Source: Phycisphaerae bacterium (GTDB lineage Bacteria; Planctomycetota; Phycisphaerae; Sedimentisphaerales; Anaerobacaceae). Taken from it: a DNA stretch of 50,954 bases. The notes beneath the pieces were generated by a model that was not told where the DNA came from, did not search any database, and saw only the letters and a list, made by a program, of their open reading frames with translations. Each line of letters starts with the position of its first letter. The first letter of the stretch is position 1. Location of the stretch: contig JAUWAY010000017.1 of NCBI GenBank assembly GCA_030601845.1, positions 1 through 50,954 of the forward strand. The letters run 5' to 3'. Position numbers and translations under genes: made by a program. Positions 1 through 8,428 of this stretch are shown here, in pieces.

Positions 1-622
1 GCCCCCTTTTTTTGGGGCGGCTTCCCCAAGAGACGTTCCTTGCCTCATAACGCTCCCCATCCCTGATAAACAGTGAAATATACCACTTTTAACGGCCTGT
101 AGTTGCCGTCTTAACCAATACTAAAAGTTGCAAACGCCCAATAATCACAGTGTAACTGAGCTGCTTACACGCGAAACAGAATCTATACTACGCCAAACTC
201 TACTGCAATATATTTTTGTATTTTTGGCATAGCGTGTAGATAATCAATTATCAATAATCCATCATCAATTTAGACTCCGTCCCCGTCGGCTACGCTGTTG
301 CATTAACGGCGCCGAAAAAGTCGCAGCTAATCTCACGGAACAACCACCAGCGACAGAATGTCTCCCCGCCCCAAAAAGGCTAAAAACACCCCTCAGTGTT
401 TGGGCAGGAACAAAGGTTTTACTCAAATTGCCATCCCGGTCGCTTGGGCATGGTATCCCAAATGCAAACCTATAACTGCGCCAAACTTCACTGTCAATAT
501 ATTTCTTGACCAAATACAGAATTTCCCTTAATCTTTGCTCGTTATTTCTTCACACAATTTCAGTGTGCATCACAGGTCGCGCGTATTCCGTAAGATAGAC
601 AAGATAGGCAATACGGAGAAAG
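1..622. other. Host intergenic region, no supported gene
   Basis: No convincing coding sequence is visible. The first 20 bases can fold as a hairpin (GCCCC/GGGGC) around a T-run, so the window may start at a terminator. The word CGCCAAACT followed by an AT-rich CAATATATTT tract occurs near 191-216 and again, diverged, near 480-506, an imperfect duplication. A minus-strand frame at 265-513 is open, but it has no ribosome-binding site or recognisable protein character. Confidence 0.5.
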
Positions 623-871
623 TTGAGCATTATCCAAAAAAATCTGAACATCATATTATTCTTTCTATTCTTTCTATTCTTTGCTTCGCTCTTTTTATGT
701 TCTTTATGTTCCGGCTTTGTGTCAACCAACGTTCCGCTTGACCACTTCAGCTATGATGCCATCGACAAGCTCATCGGCCAGGGGCTTATCGACAGCGCTA
801 TGGTGACCACCAGGCCGGTTTCGCGTCTCGAAATGGCCAGACACATCGCCGAGGTCATTGAAAAAGCTTAA
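623..871 (+). pseudogene. Truncated Wzi-like capsule-assembly/outer-membrane protein, N-terminal fragment
   Basis: An 82-residue frame starts at a TTG with GGAG just upstream. It opens with a hydrophobic signal peptide and continues into NVPLDHFSYDAIDKLIGQG and RPVSRLEMARHIAEVIEK. That pattern is typical of the N-terminus of capsule-assembly Wzi-family outer-membrane proteins and related SLH-like segments of several hundred residues (family knowledge, from memory). Here the frame stops right after this segment and no beta-barrel portion follows, so it reads as a remnant cut by rearrangement. An IS256 fragment lies about 350 bases downstream, which fits a history of insertion and deletion. Confidence 0.55.
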
Positions 872-1223
872 AATCTCTAACCCTCGCCCTGCGCAACTGC
901 CCTGGATATTCCGTGGCCTTGGCCTATTTAAAGCAGTCTGGTTCTTGACCGAACTGGAAAAAGACAGAACCATCTCTGAGGCAAAACTAACAGGCCTGAG
1001 ACTCAATTTCAAACCACACCCAACATTCCCTTGTGTCCTACGACGATTGAACGCCCGAAAAGATTAGCCATCCGATCAGAGAACGCAAACGCTTGTTTTT
1101 GCCGTACCAGGCGAGAATGTCCCATTGATAGTTGAAGGTTAGGAAAAAAGGTGGCAGCTACGATCCGCTAAATTTGGTAAGATTTGGTAGGAATTTTTAA
1201 CCTTAATAAAGAAAAGGACCGCC
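872..1223. other. Host intergenic region between two gene remnants
   Basis: A 69-codon frame at 858-1067 is open but does not continue the upstream Wzi-like protein and matches no family I know. The segment from about 1140 to 1223 is AT-rich with a repeated AATTTGGTA/GATTTGGTAG word. It may be the left end of the IS256-type element whose transposase starts at 1224. No terminal inverted repeat could be paired, because the right end of that element is missing. Confidence 0.4.
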
Positions 1224-1799
1224 ATGAACAAGGAAGATTACCAGATTATCAATCGTAATGACAGCAAAGAATTGGCAAAATTCTTGAGCAAGGAAGGTCA
1301 GTTTCTGCTGCCGATGCTTGAGCTGATTGAGCAGGCCGAAGCCGCAGTCGATGAGGTTATTGACGTTATGGGCAGAGCTACCATTGAAGCGATTCTGAAA
1401 TTATCAGCCCAACAGGTGGCTGGCCCCCAGCATAAGGGCAAGGACACCGGGGATGTTCGATGGCATGGGCGTCAGAAAGGGGTAGTTACCCTGGCGGAGA
1501 GAAAATTGCGGGTCGACAAACCACGGTTACGACGAAAAGGCAAAGGCAAGAATTTTAAAGTGGATATTCCTGCTTACGAAGCGATGCAGGTCAACTCACG
1601 ACTAGGCCAGAGGATGCTCTCAATACTTATGCACGGGGTCTCCACACGGTCATATAGAAAAGTGCTACCTCAGATGGCTGAGACAGTTGATGTGAGCAGC
1701 TCCAATGTCAGCAGAGAATTCATTGACGCCAGCGAAGATGCAATCAAAGACTACGTCCAAAACTATTTGCAAAAAGACAGGTACTTAACCAGCACTTAG
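1224..1799 (+). pseudogene. IS256 (Mutator) family transposase, N-terminal half only
   Basis: This 191-residue frame has the N-terminal region of an IS256-family transposase: the HGRQKGVVTLAERKLRVDKPR segment followed by the NSRLGQRMLSILMHGVSTRSY helix region and DVSSSNVSREF. Full-length members are about 400 residues and carry the DDE catalytic triad in the second half, which is absent here; the frame ends in QKDRYLTST. A good start is present (AAAGAAAAGGACCGCC before ATG). The element is therefore probably inactive. The next gene begins only 30 bases downstream, so the junction is a deletion point. Confidence 0.8.
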
Positions 1800-1828
1800 C
1801 AATTATTATTCTCTGAAGTAAAATTCAA

Positions 1829-2320
1829 ATGCCGTTTACGCCATATCATTTTGGGCCGAGTGGCTTTGTTGGGCTGGCACTGCGCAAGTGGCTCGACGTG
1901 CCGGTGTTTGTGCTGGCTAATGTGGTTGTTGACCTTGAGCCGTTGGCTGTGATACTGTTGGACCTGAACTATCCGCTGCACGGATACGTTCACACCTTTC
2001 TGGGTGGTACAGTGGTTGCTTTGTTCTGGGGATTAATCGCCTATCGGGGGAGAAGTATTTTACAATGGTTGATGAAACTGCTTCACGTATCGTATGAAAC
2101 TAATTTCTGCAAAATGCTGCTTTCTGCCATCGGCGGTATATGGTTTCATATTCTTCTTGACAGCTTCTGCTGGGAAGACACCCGGCCTTTCTGGCCTCTT
2201 AACACAAATCCTTTTGCCAACGTGATAACGGCTGAGACTATTTACCTGCTGTGCACAATCTCTTTTATCCCGGCGGTAATACTGTATATAATTGCGGTCG
2301 CATCATATAAGAAAAAATAA
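1829..2320 (+). CDS. YdjM-like (LexA-regulated/metal-dependent hydrolase type) membrane protein
   Basis: The protein has 163 residues and about four hydrophobic segments. The start MPFTPYHFGPSGFVG with conserved His, the LANVVVDLEP segment and HILLDSFCWEDTRPFWPL resemble the YdjM/membrane-bound metal-dependent hydrolase family, in which His and Asp residues near the membrane face are conserved. The function of that family is poorly known, so only the family is claimed. The gene stands alone between an IS fragment and the attL site and is followed by a hairpin at 2325-2350. No clear ribosome-binding site precedes the ATG. Confidence 0.6.
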   Translation: MPFTPYHFGPSGFVGLALRKWLDVPVFVLANVVVDLEPLAVILLDLNYPLHGYVHTFLGGTVVALFWGLIAYRGRSILQWLMKLLHVSYETNFCKMLLSAIGGIWFHILLDSFCWEDTRPFWPLNTNPFANVITAETIYLLCTISFIPAVILYIIAVASYKKK

Positions 2321-2324
2321 AGGT

Positions 2325-2350
2325 GAAGAGGTTGAAGCCAAAACCTCTTC
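2325..2350 (+). terminator. Hairpin after the YdjM-like gene
   Basis: GAAGAGGTT (2325-2333) pairs perfectly with AACCTCTTC (2342-2350) around an 8-base loop, starting 4 bases after the stop codon. There is no T-run, so termination would be Rho-dependent or weak; the hairpin may simply protect the mRNA 3' end. Confidence 0.45.
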
Positions 2351-2465
2351 GGAGGCAGACCAATCCCCGGACTTTAGGTTAGTCTGGCAGGAAAAATGCG
2401 CTGCCGAAGGAGGGAGCTTGTCAGATTAAGTACTATCTACTATACAGATAACAACCATCCTATCA

Positions 2466-2514
2466 ACTCGGGGCGACAGGACTCGAACCTGCGACCTCGT
2501 GACCCCCAGTCACG
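2466..2514. repeat. attL: 49-bp copy of tRNA-Pro 3' half
   Basis: The 49 bases are identical to 42285-42333. They include the T-arm and the 3' side of the anticodon arm of the tRNA on the minus strand. The match breaks at 2515 against 42334. The copy without the tRNA 5' half lies here, so this is the original host 3' end displaced by integration, and the right copy is the phage-supplied replacement. Confidence 0.95.
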
Positions 2515-2771
2515 GGGCGAAGTCAAACGGTAAAGTCAAACGGCAAGCGCCACATTCATATCGAAACAAAATTTACCACCTCCTAAATTTTGTAAGGCCA
2601 GCGGCGGCCACATCCGCTGGCTGGAATAATATTGTTAAATTATTCTCCCCCTCCTACCGGCGGCGGCACAGCACTGGTCATTGAAACTGGGGACTCCATC
2701 TGTGGGCTGGTACGGAACACAGCGTCAGAATCCAGCCAATTCTGCCCGCCGGTTTTTTGAAAGGAGATGCA
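2515..2771. other. Left-end attachment-arm and leader region of the prophage
   Basis: This gene-free stretch carries a tandem AAGTCAAACGG direct repeat (2520-2530 and 2533-2543, 13-base period) right next to attL, placed where integrase arm-type sites would lie. It also has two inverted repeats: AAAATTTA/TAAATTTT (2568-2575, 2584-2591) and CCAGCGG/CCGCTGG (2598-2604, 2614-2620). The role in recombination is inferred from position only. Confidence 0.4.
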
Positions 2772-3242
2772 ATGAAAGTAATCAAAGAAGCATCCCTGTT
2801 AATAGCGTTACTTTGCTGCCCCGAGGTTTACTGCGATGGAGCGGTCCGGATCCAGGCCCACGATGTAAACCTGACAGCGGAGCTGCCTGTAATCCTGCAG
2901 GCAGCAAAAAGAAACAACTGCACGGGTAATGACCTTTTAATTTTGCTTGCTATCAGAATGTCGGAGAAAGGCGGCCCGGGCCGAGAGTTTGGGATACTCC
3001 ATCCGAAGGCCCAGGCACTAATTGAAAAGCAGCCGGAGAGGAGTTTGGAGATACAGGCAGGCTGGGCCGCAGCCACCATTATTAAAAATAGGGGCAGATG
3101 GCGGCAAGGCGGCCGACGAAGCAACTTTATAAATTTTCTCGGAAACCGATATTGCCCCAAAGAGGTTGACCCCGAGGGCAATCGAAACTGGAAGAAAAAC
3201 GTCAGCTACTGGTATAGAAAATTTATAGTTGATGTTGATTGA
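2772..3242 (+). CDS. Putative phage endolysin with N-terminal signal/anchor
   Basis: The ATG at 2772 is preceded by GGAG at the right distance, so it is preferred over the upstream TTG at 2757. The 156-residue product begins with a hydrophobic segment (about residues 6-21, ending in CCPEVYC), like a signal or SAR anchor. The body has an AIRMSEKGGPGREFGI motif: a Glu followed by Gly-Gly and Phe-Gly-Ile, as in lysozyme-like and lytic-transglycosylase folds where that Glu is catalytic. The basic C-terminus includes NFLGNRYCP. The muralytic role is an inference. It is the first gene after attL, with small early genes following closely. Confidence 0.5.
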   Translation: MKVIKEASLLIALLCCPEVYCDGAVRIQAHDVNLTAELPVILQAAKRNNCTGNDLLILLAIRMSEKGGPGREFGILHPKAQALIEKQPERSLEIQAGWAAATIIKNRGRWRQGGRRSNFINFLGNRYCPKEVDPEGNRNWKKNVSYWYRKFIVDVD

Positions 3243-3262
3243 ACATTTTGCAGGGACGCAAA

Positions 3263-3487
3263 ATGAATGATGTAGAAATTCTTAAACAACAGCGGTGGGG
3301 AATGCTGACAAACCCCTATTGTCCACCAGTTAAGAAAATGACCAAGCTGAACGAGTTAGAGGTGGTTGATCACTTAATACTCATAGATATTCTCAATGAT
3401 GGTCCGCCTTTCGCAAACGCCGAAATGAAAAAGTGTCGCGAGCGGTTTGTAGAGTTTTGCAAAGACCAATACAAAAACAGGAATTGA
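3263..3487 (+). CDS. Small hypothetical phage protein
   Basis: Start chosen at ATG 3263, with AGGGA 8 bases upstream; the open frame extends slightly further up but lacks a signal. The product is 74 residues, charged, with a central VVDHLILIDILNDGPP helix region and a C-terminal KKCRERFVEFCKDQYKNRN helix. No family is recognised. It lies 21 bases after the endolysin-like gene and 4 bases before the winged-helix gene, so it belongs to the same transcript. Confidence 0.6.
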   Translation: MNDVEILKQQRWGMLTNPYCPPVKKMTKLNELEVVDHLILIDILNDGPPFANAEMKKCRERFVEFCKDQYKNRN

Positions 3488-3491
3488 TGTA

Positions 3492-4025
3492 ATGCCGGTA
3501 AGGGATACAAGCCTGATAGCTCTGGAGCGGATAAAGAACAAACTGGAACCGGATGAGCAGGCAGTTATTGAAATTCTGGAAGAGATGGGTCCCACTCATG
3601 ACCGGCGCATCCTGGAGGCCCTCAACCAGAAAGAGCAGGCCACTCTCAAGCCCAAAAGACAAAAGAGAAAATGGGAAATCAACTCGGTAACAGCTCGCAG
3701 AAACCACCTTTTAAATATGGGCCTGATAATTGACCTGGGTTCACACAAGGGGACCTGGCACGGGGACAAAAAGACTTATCATATCTGGCGATTAGGAGGC
3801 GACATACGTGAACCGATTGGCTGGAAGCCGGTAAAACTAAAAGTTGAAAGAGCTCCCAGCCCACAAGAAATTCAACAACGCAAGGAACATATCCGGCAGA
3901 TTCGCCAATGGGCTGAACAACTAATTTTAGAAAAAGTCAGCTTCCATGAAGCGGCCTGTACGTTAGCCGCACGCCGGCATTGTTACAAGAAACCAAAACC
4001 ACAGGAGGCCTTACTTTTTGCCTGA
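3492..4025 (+). CDS. Winged-helix-like phage early protein
   Basis: The 177-residue product has an N-terminal region (about 20-90) that reads as a winged helix: AVIEILEEMGPTHDRRILEAL, then a basic stretch, VTARRNHLLNMGLIIDLG, and a wing-like GTWHGDKKTYHIWRL. The C-terminal part is helical, basic and ends in a Cys/His-containing AACTLAARRHCYKK. Together with the next gene it looks like an early regulator or replication accessory, which is inferred from fold and position. Its end overlaps the ribosome-binding site of 4039-4974. Confidence 0.55.
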   Translation: MPVRDTSLIALERIKNKLEPDEQAVIEILEEMGPTHDRRILEALNQKEQATLKPKRQKRKWEINSVTARRNHLLNMGLIIDLGSHKGTWHGDKKTYHIWRLGGDIREPIGWKPVKLKVERAPSPQEIQQRKEHIRQIRQWAEQLILEKVSFHEAACTLAARRHCYKKPKPQEALLFA

Positions 4026-4038
4026 AGGAGATTTGTGC

Positions 4039-4974
4039 ATGGATACATATCGAATTACAGATTGGTGGCGATATGAGGTCACGGAGAAAGGACATATCGC
4101 TAAAATTGATACCCCACTTGAGCAACTCAGGAAAAAACCCTTAGAATATATACGATGGACTAATTTTGGACATCGTCTTGGACCCGCCTTTCGCAAACTC
4201 AATAAAAAAGCGTGGCCTTATGGACCTGGTATTGCAGAGGCCACATTTGGTATTTTTGGCAAATGCCTGGAATTGGCGGCAGATCAACAACGCGAATACC
4301 GCGGCTGGATACTTGATGAAAAGCAAAATCCTGTAGATGCCAAAGCAATTGCCGAATTGCTGGAATGGGATGTTGATGTTGTAACCCGGGCAATGGAGAT
4401 TTTATGCTGCCCGGAGATCCAATGGTTAGAATTTAAGCCGTTTTCCCCAATTTATCGGGAACTCCCGGTAAATCCGGCAAATCTGGGAGCTTTATCGACA
4501 AACGTCCCGGCTAAGCATCCCGGTCTCTTTCAGAACGAAACCGAAACCGAAGTAAAGAGAAATAAAAACGAAACTGTCCGGGAAAATCCGGACAGTCGAC
4601 CTTCGGCTTCGGATTTTCCCCCATCTGTTTCGGCTTCGGTCTCGAAAACTGAACTCGGCAAAAAACGTAACCAGGCTACTATGCAACTTGCCGAGATTTT
4701 TCGCCCACAAAATCAGTCCGATGGTACCACGTTAAGAAACATTATTGAACATCTCGAAATGGGTATCTTTGCAGAAAGATTCAACCCGGAAATCTACGAT
4801 GCAATGCTTGAGGTTGCACATCAGTGCCACAGCGCCCGAAAACCCATAGCTATGTTTGTTCAGGCAATGAAAGATCCGCGATTTGGTTACAGGCCGGAAC
4901 GCAAGCGTCTTATTAAAACAGACATTTCTCGAAAACGGCCGAGTCGTATCGGCCAATTATTAACCCCTCATTAA
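4039..4974 (+). CDS. Phage replication-initiator/replisome-organiser-like protein
   Basis: Start chosen at ATG 4039 behind a perfect GAAGGAG (4024-4030). The product is 311 residues. The N-terminal third contains DAKAIAELLEWDVDVVTRAMEIL followed by IQWLEF, a helix-turn-helix and wing pattern seen in phage replisome-organiser N-terminal domains. A Ser/Glu/Pro-rich linker follows (about residues 165-215), then a helical C-terminal domain. The linker DNA contains a perfect 9-bp hairpin ACTGTCCGG/CCGGACAGT (4573-4596). An origin would be expected in or near such a gene, but no clear iterons are seen. Function is inferred. Confidence 0.5.
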   Translation: MDTYRITDWWRYEVTEKGHIAKIDTPLEQLRKKPLEYIRWTNFGHRLGPAFRKLNKKAWPYGPGIAEATFGIFGKCLELAADQQREYRGWILDEKQNPVDAKAIAELLEWDVDVVTRAMEILCCPEIQWLEFKPFSPIYRELPVNPANLGALSTNVPAKHPGLFQNETETEVKRNKNETVRENPDSRPSASDFPPSVSASVSKTELGKKRNQATMQLAEIFRPQNQSDGTTLRNIIEHLEMGIFAERFNPEIYDAMLEVAHQCHSARKPIAMFVQAMKDPRFGYRPERKRLIKTDISRKRPSRIGQLLTPH

Positions 4975-4984
4975 GGAGACAAAA

Positions 4985-5443
4985 ATGAGAAAGTGGATGT
5001 TAACAATGGTAGCAGTCTTGATTTTATGTGTGGGATGCGTAACCTCCGAGGATCCTGAAACCGGAAAGAAGAAGTACTCGGTGGATCCGAATGCCGCAGA
5101 GAAAGTCGAGGCCAGCGTCGAGGCCGGCATTACCCTCCTGAAAGTGCTGTCAATAGCCTGGCCCCCTTTATTGTCTGTAGTTTCGATAGCGGGCGGCGGG
5201 TTGGCTGTCTGGCGGAAAGCAAAACCACAGATTACAAAGGCACAGAGCGAAGCAGAGATATATCACACCCTTGGCAGCGTGACAGTAGATGGCATCAACG
5301 AATGGAGAAAGCTTTTCCCTGAGCAGTGGGAACAGCTCAAAGAAGAGCTTGATAAACTCAAAGACAAAGCATTATCACCTGAGGACAGGAAGAAGATTGA
5401 AAACCTCATACGTGGGTTCCGCGGCAAACCACCGAAAGAGTAA
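4985..5443 (+). CDS. Phage lipoprotein with one membrane segment and coiled coil
   Basis: TAAGGAGACAAAA precedes the ATG. The 152-residue product has a signal peptide ending in the lipobox LCVGC. It then has a hydrophobic span (about residues 48-75, including PPLLSVVSIAGGGLAVW) and a charged C-terminal helix with heptad character (EQLKEELDKLKDK). It should be lipid-anchored and also span a membrane. A lysis or envelope function (spanin-like, superinfection exclusion) is possible from context; none is proven. Confidence 0.65.
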   Translation: MRKWMLTMVAVLILCVGCVTSEDPETGKKKYSVDPNAAEKVEASVEAGITLLKVLSIAWPPLLSVVSIAGGGLAVWRKAKPQITKAQSEAEIYHTLGSVTVDGINEWRKLFPEQWEQLKEELDKLKDKALSPEDRKKIENLIRGFRGKPPKE

Positions 5444-5464
5444 TTTACAACCGCAATCGCAACC

Positions 5465-5501
5465 GGGCTCCGTCTGAGAGACGCCGTGACGGGCGGAGCC
5501 C
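5465..5501 (+). terminator. GC-rich hairpin between lipoprotein and ParB-like gene
   Basis: GGGCTCCG (5465-5472) pairs with CGGAGCCC (5494-5501) over a 21-base loop. No T-run follows, so it may be a partial terminator or an mRNA-processing/stability element that separates expression of the two genes. Confidence 0.4.
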
Positions 5502-5528
5502 ATTTGAAACGATGAAAGGAAATATTTT

Positions 5529-7130
5529 ATGGAAACTTATCAAGAGTTGCAATTAACCGACATTGTAACATCTCCGGACAATCCCCGGATCATCAACGAC
5601 AAGGCCCCTGGTTTTCTCGAGTTAATAGAAAGCATCAGGGCCTTGGGCGTCATAGTTCCTGTCCACGTGCGGATTCATCCAAAGCAAAAAGATAAATTCG
5701 AACTGCTGGCCGGCGAACGCAGATTACTGGCTGCCGCCAAAACCGACAGGACTACAATCAAAGCCATCAATCATGGTAGCATCAGCGATGAGCAGGCCTT
5801 TGAGATTAGCTTTGCCGAAAACTTTGCCCGGGAGGACCTGACCCCGCTTGAGCAGAGCAAGGCCGCCAATATTCTGCTGCAAAAATACAAAGGTGATGTT
5901 GAGGCCGCTGCGTCAAAGCTGGGCAAGTCCGTTCGCTGGATTTTACAACGAATTGCAATAGACAAGAATCTCAGCAAGGATTGGAAACAGGCCATTGCCG
6001 ACGATTCAATGCTGGCAAACTGGACTGCTTCACATTTGCAGCTTATAGCAGCGCTGCCGAATGATTTACAAGACCGTTTTTTGGCAAATGAGATAAATTA
6101 TGCAAATATGGTTCCAACTGTGAAGGAGCTTGAAAAAGAACTTGCCGATCAGTTTCACCTATTGAGCAAGACTCCCTGGATCACAAGCGATCCCAAACTG
6201 TTGAAAGATGTCCCGGCCTGCACAGAATGCTCAAACCGCAGCAGCGCCCGGCCCGGACTTTTTGACGACACGCTTAATAAAGATACTATCAAGAAAAACG
6301 ACAGGTGTCTGGACCATAATTGTTGGGGCGAAAAACTCGCTGCTTACATCCAGCAGCGAGCCATTGAGCTCAGGAAGCAATATCCCAACCTTGTCTTTGC
6401 CGTTATGCCCGATCAGTCCCTTGGTTATTATGAACGACAAAATCTTTCACAACAATTCGGCTATATTATCAACGAATGGAAATCATCAAAGGAAGATGCA
6501 AAAGATGCCCTGCCGGCACTGGTAGTATTCGGCAAAAATGCAGGTGAGCTGCGTTGGATCAAGCCGATCGGCAATGCAATCGGCAAAAAAGACAAAAAAC
6601 GTTCCATAGGTTCCGATGGCAAGCTAAAACCTACGCCGCTTAAACAGCGCCGGGTTATGCTCGATAAGAAGCGTTGGTTTGTAGTGATTCGCGAGGTCAT
6701 CGAGGAAATCAAGAAGCTTAAGGTTAATGATATTGCTTGCGAGGACAAGATTTTCACGGTGATGCTTTTTGCAGCCGTTTTCGGGACCGAACAGAAATCA
6801 CGTAGGGCGATTGACTGGAATAAATTTGCCGCTTTTTTCAAAAAAGCCGGTGAAGATTCTAAACAAAACAGGCAACTGGCATTAGTTGAACTATGGGGTC
6901 AGGTCTCAAAAACTCTGCAGGAACGCCTTTCGTATTGTGATGCAATTTCGCAAACACCGGACGATCTGATAACAGAAGTTCAGGGATTGGGTGAAGTGAT
7001 CGGCATTGATGTAACGGCCATCTTCAAAAAGGTTTCACAGGAAGTTTATCCGGAACCGAAAAGCTGGAAGAACCTTAATGCGAACGGCTCGCCGAAAAAG
7101 AAGAATAAGAAAAAGGGAATATCTAAATGA
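5529..7130 (+). CDS. Long ParB-like nuclease/CTPase-fold protein with zinc-cysteine insert
   Basis: The ATG follows AAAGGAAATATTTT. The 533-residue product starts with a ParB/Srx-like N-terminal domain: an NPR segment, GERRLLAAA (box II, residues 62-70) and ENFAREDLTPLEQS (about 97-110). A helix-turn-helix follows (about 119-142, KLGKSVRWILQRIAI). Beyond the usual ParB length it carries a CTEC and RCLDHNC cysteine cluster (C231, C234, C260, C265), probably a zinc site, and about 260 further residues with a basic Lys-rich end. Typical Spo0J proteins are near 290 residues. No ParA partner is encoded nearby, so DNA segregation is less likely than a DNA-binding or gene-regulatory role. Confidence 0.8.
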   Translation: METYQELQLTDIVTSPDNPRIINDKAPGFLELIESIRALGVIVPVHVRIHPKQKDKFELLAGERRLLAAAKTDRTTIKAINHGSISDEQAFEISFAENFAREDLTPLEQSKAANILLQKYKGDVEAAASKLGKSVRWILQRIAIDKNLSKDWKQAIADDSMLANWTASHLQLIAALPNDLQDRFLANEINYANMVPTVKELEKELADQFHLLSKTPWITSDPKLLKDVPACTECSNRSSARPGLFDDTLNKDTIKKNDRCLDHNCWGEKLAAYIQQRAIELRKQYPNLVFAVMPDQSLGYYERQNLSQQFGYIINEWKSSKEDAKDALPALVVFGKNAGELRWIKPIGNAIGKKDKKRSIGSDGKLKPTPLKQRRVMLDKKRWFVVIREVIEEIKKLKVNDIACEDKIFTVMLFAAVFGTEQKSRRAIDWNKFAAFFKKAGEDSKQNRQLALVELWGQVSKTLQERLSYCDAISQTPDDLITEVQGLGEVIGIDVTAIFKKVSQEVYPEPKSWKNLNANGSPKKKNKKKGISK

Positions 7131-7327
7131 TTACCAAACCACTTACAGATGAGCAGTTGTGGGGACACCCTATACAAAAGAATGAAACTAACAACAACTC
7201 AGAGGATTGGTGTCCCTATAAAAAGCGAAAGTGCTCTTGCTGGGACCATGGTTGTCAGGTGGAGTTGTGTGTTGTTGATATTGCCGAAGCACAAATTACT
7301 ATGCAGATGTTTTTGGAGGCCGAATGA
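7127..7327 (+). CDS. Small cysteine-rich hypothetical protein
   Basis: The start overlaps the ParB-like stop by ATGA. The 66-residue product has the cluster WCPYKKRKCSCWDHGCQVELC, five Cys and one His in 21 residues, consistent with a metal-binding knuckle. The following PnuC-like gene starts one base after its stop, so expression is translationally coupled on both sides. Confidence 0.6.
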   Translation: MITKPLTDEQLWGHPIQKNETNNNSEDWCPYKKRKCSCWDHGCQVELCVVDIAEAQITMQMFLEAE

Positions 7328-7328
7328 T

Positions 7329-7685
7329 ATGACCTGGTTAATCGCGATAATCGCTTTGATTGGTGTTTTTTTGAATGTCCAGGGCAAGTGGCAGGGTTTT
7401 CTATTCTGGCTTATCTCCAATGCTTACTGGTGTTGGCACAATTTAACTATTGGCGAGTACCCTCAGGCAGTATTGTTTGCGATGTTTTTTCTCCTGTCGG
7501 CTTATGGTGTCAAGTTATGGAGAAAGCCACAAAAGCCATCACAGAATGTAATCAATTTTTGTAAGCGGATACTCGGGCTCAAAGATATAAAAATTATGGA
7601 GCGGAGAAAAGTAAACTGGTTATTTGAAGAAGCGAACAAGATACTGTGTGGCGGAAATGGGGAAGTGGGACATAAATGCAAGTAA
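7329..7685 (+). CDS. PnuC-like small membrane protein
   Basis: Start chosen at ATG 7329, two bases after the upstream stop; the frame is open further up inside other genes. The 118-residue product has three hydrophobic segments. The pattern NVQGKWQGFLFWLISNAYW followed by YPQAVLFAMFFLLSAYGVKLWRK is that of PnuC nicotinamide riboside/NMN transporters, which normally have seven or more segments over 200 residues. This is thus a half-size form as found in some phages. It may import a nicotinamide compound for NAD synthesis (inference). The C-terminal soluble tail overlaps the start of the radical-SAM gene by 10 bases. Confidence 0.6.
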   Translation: MTWLIAIIALIGVFLNVQGKWQGFLFWLISNAYWCWHNLTIGEYPQAVLFAMFFLLSAYGVKLWRKPQKPSQNVINFCKRILGLKDIKIMERRKVNWLFEEANKILCGGNGEVGHKCK

Positions 7686-8428
7686 TTTATAGACCTTCAG
7701 GCAGGGCCCGGGAATTTTCCCTTCTGGCAATAAATCACTACAGGGGTTGCTCCCACGGATGTACTTACTGCTGGGTGCCGGAGGTAACACACAATCCGGA
7801 TTTTTATACAAAGCAATCGGCCAAGAAAGACGTGCTTTTACATCTGAGAAAAGACGCCCTGCGGATAGCCGGCACGGACGAGAGGGTTTTGCTTTGCTTT
7901 AGTTGTGATCCATATCAACTGCTCAATGATGAGCTCAATCTGACAAGGGAAGTGCTCAAGATACTCAGGGCAAATAATATACCTTTTCAGGTATTGACAA
8001 AAGGCGGCATGCGGGCGGTACCGGATTTTGACCTATATGGTCCGTATGATGCCTTTGCAACAACGCTGACTTTTCTGGATGAGGACATGTCCAGGGAAAT
8101 GGAGCCGGGAGCTGCATTGCCGGAAAATCGAATAAGGGCCATTGAGCTTGCAAGACAGAAGGGCATAGAGACGTGGGTAAGCCTGGAACCGGTAATAGAC
8201 GCAAAACAGTCGCTGGAAATCATCAAAAGGACCCATGAGTTTGTTGACCTCTACAAGATAGGCAAACTCAATCATCGGCAAAGCACAATTAACTGGAGAC
8301 GGTTTGGTATGAAGGCCATTGCCCTGTGCCGGCGGCTTAATACGGACTACTACGTTAAGAATGACCTGGCACAGTACCTGGATGGCTTCCCGTTTTGCAG
8401 TGTAGATAATCGAAGAGTTAAAAGATAA
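7676..8428 (+). CDS. Radical SAM protein, spore-photoproduct-lyase-like
   Basis: The 250-residue product has the radical-SAM cluster motif CSHGCTYC near residue 25. YRGCSHGCTYCWVPE and the later FSCDPYQ and LTKGG segments resemble the SplB-like/Rv2578c-type radical SAM group, which binds one 4Fe-4S cluster and S-adenosylmethionine. A C-terminal SPASM-type cysteine set is absent. The substrate is unknown; DNA-lesion repair is only one possibility. It overlaps the PnuC-like gene upstream and abuts the recombinase gene downstream. Confidence 0.75.
   Translation: MQVIYRPSGRAREFSLLAINHYRGCSHGCTYCWVPEVTHNPDFYTKQSAKKDVLLHLRKDALRIAGTDERVLLCFSCDPYQLLNDELNLTREVLKILRANNIPFQVLTKGGMRAVPDFDLYGPYDAFATTLTFLDEDMSREMEPGAALPENRIRAIELARQKGIETWVSLEPVIDAKQSLEIIKRTHEFVDLYKIGKLNHRQSTINWRRFGMKAIALCRRLNTDYYVKNDLAQYLDGFPFCSVDNRRVKR

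Noticed and set aside
265-513. Minus-strand 82-residue frame in the left host spacer
   Set aside because: No start signal and no recognisable family; open by chance.
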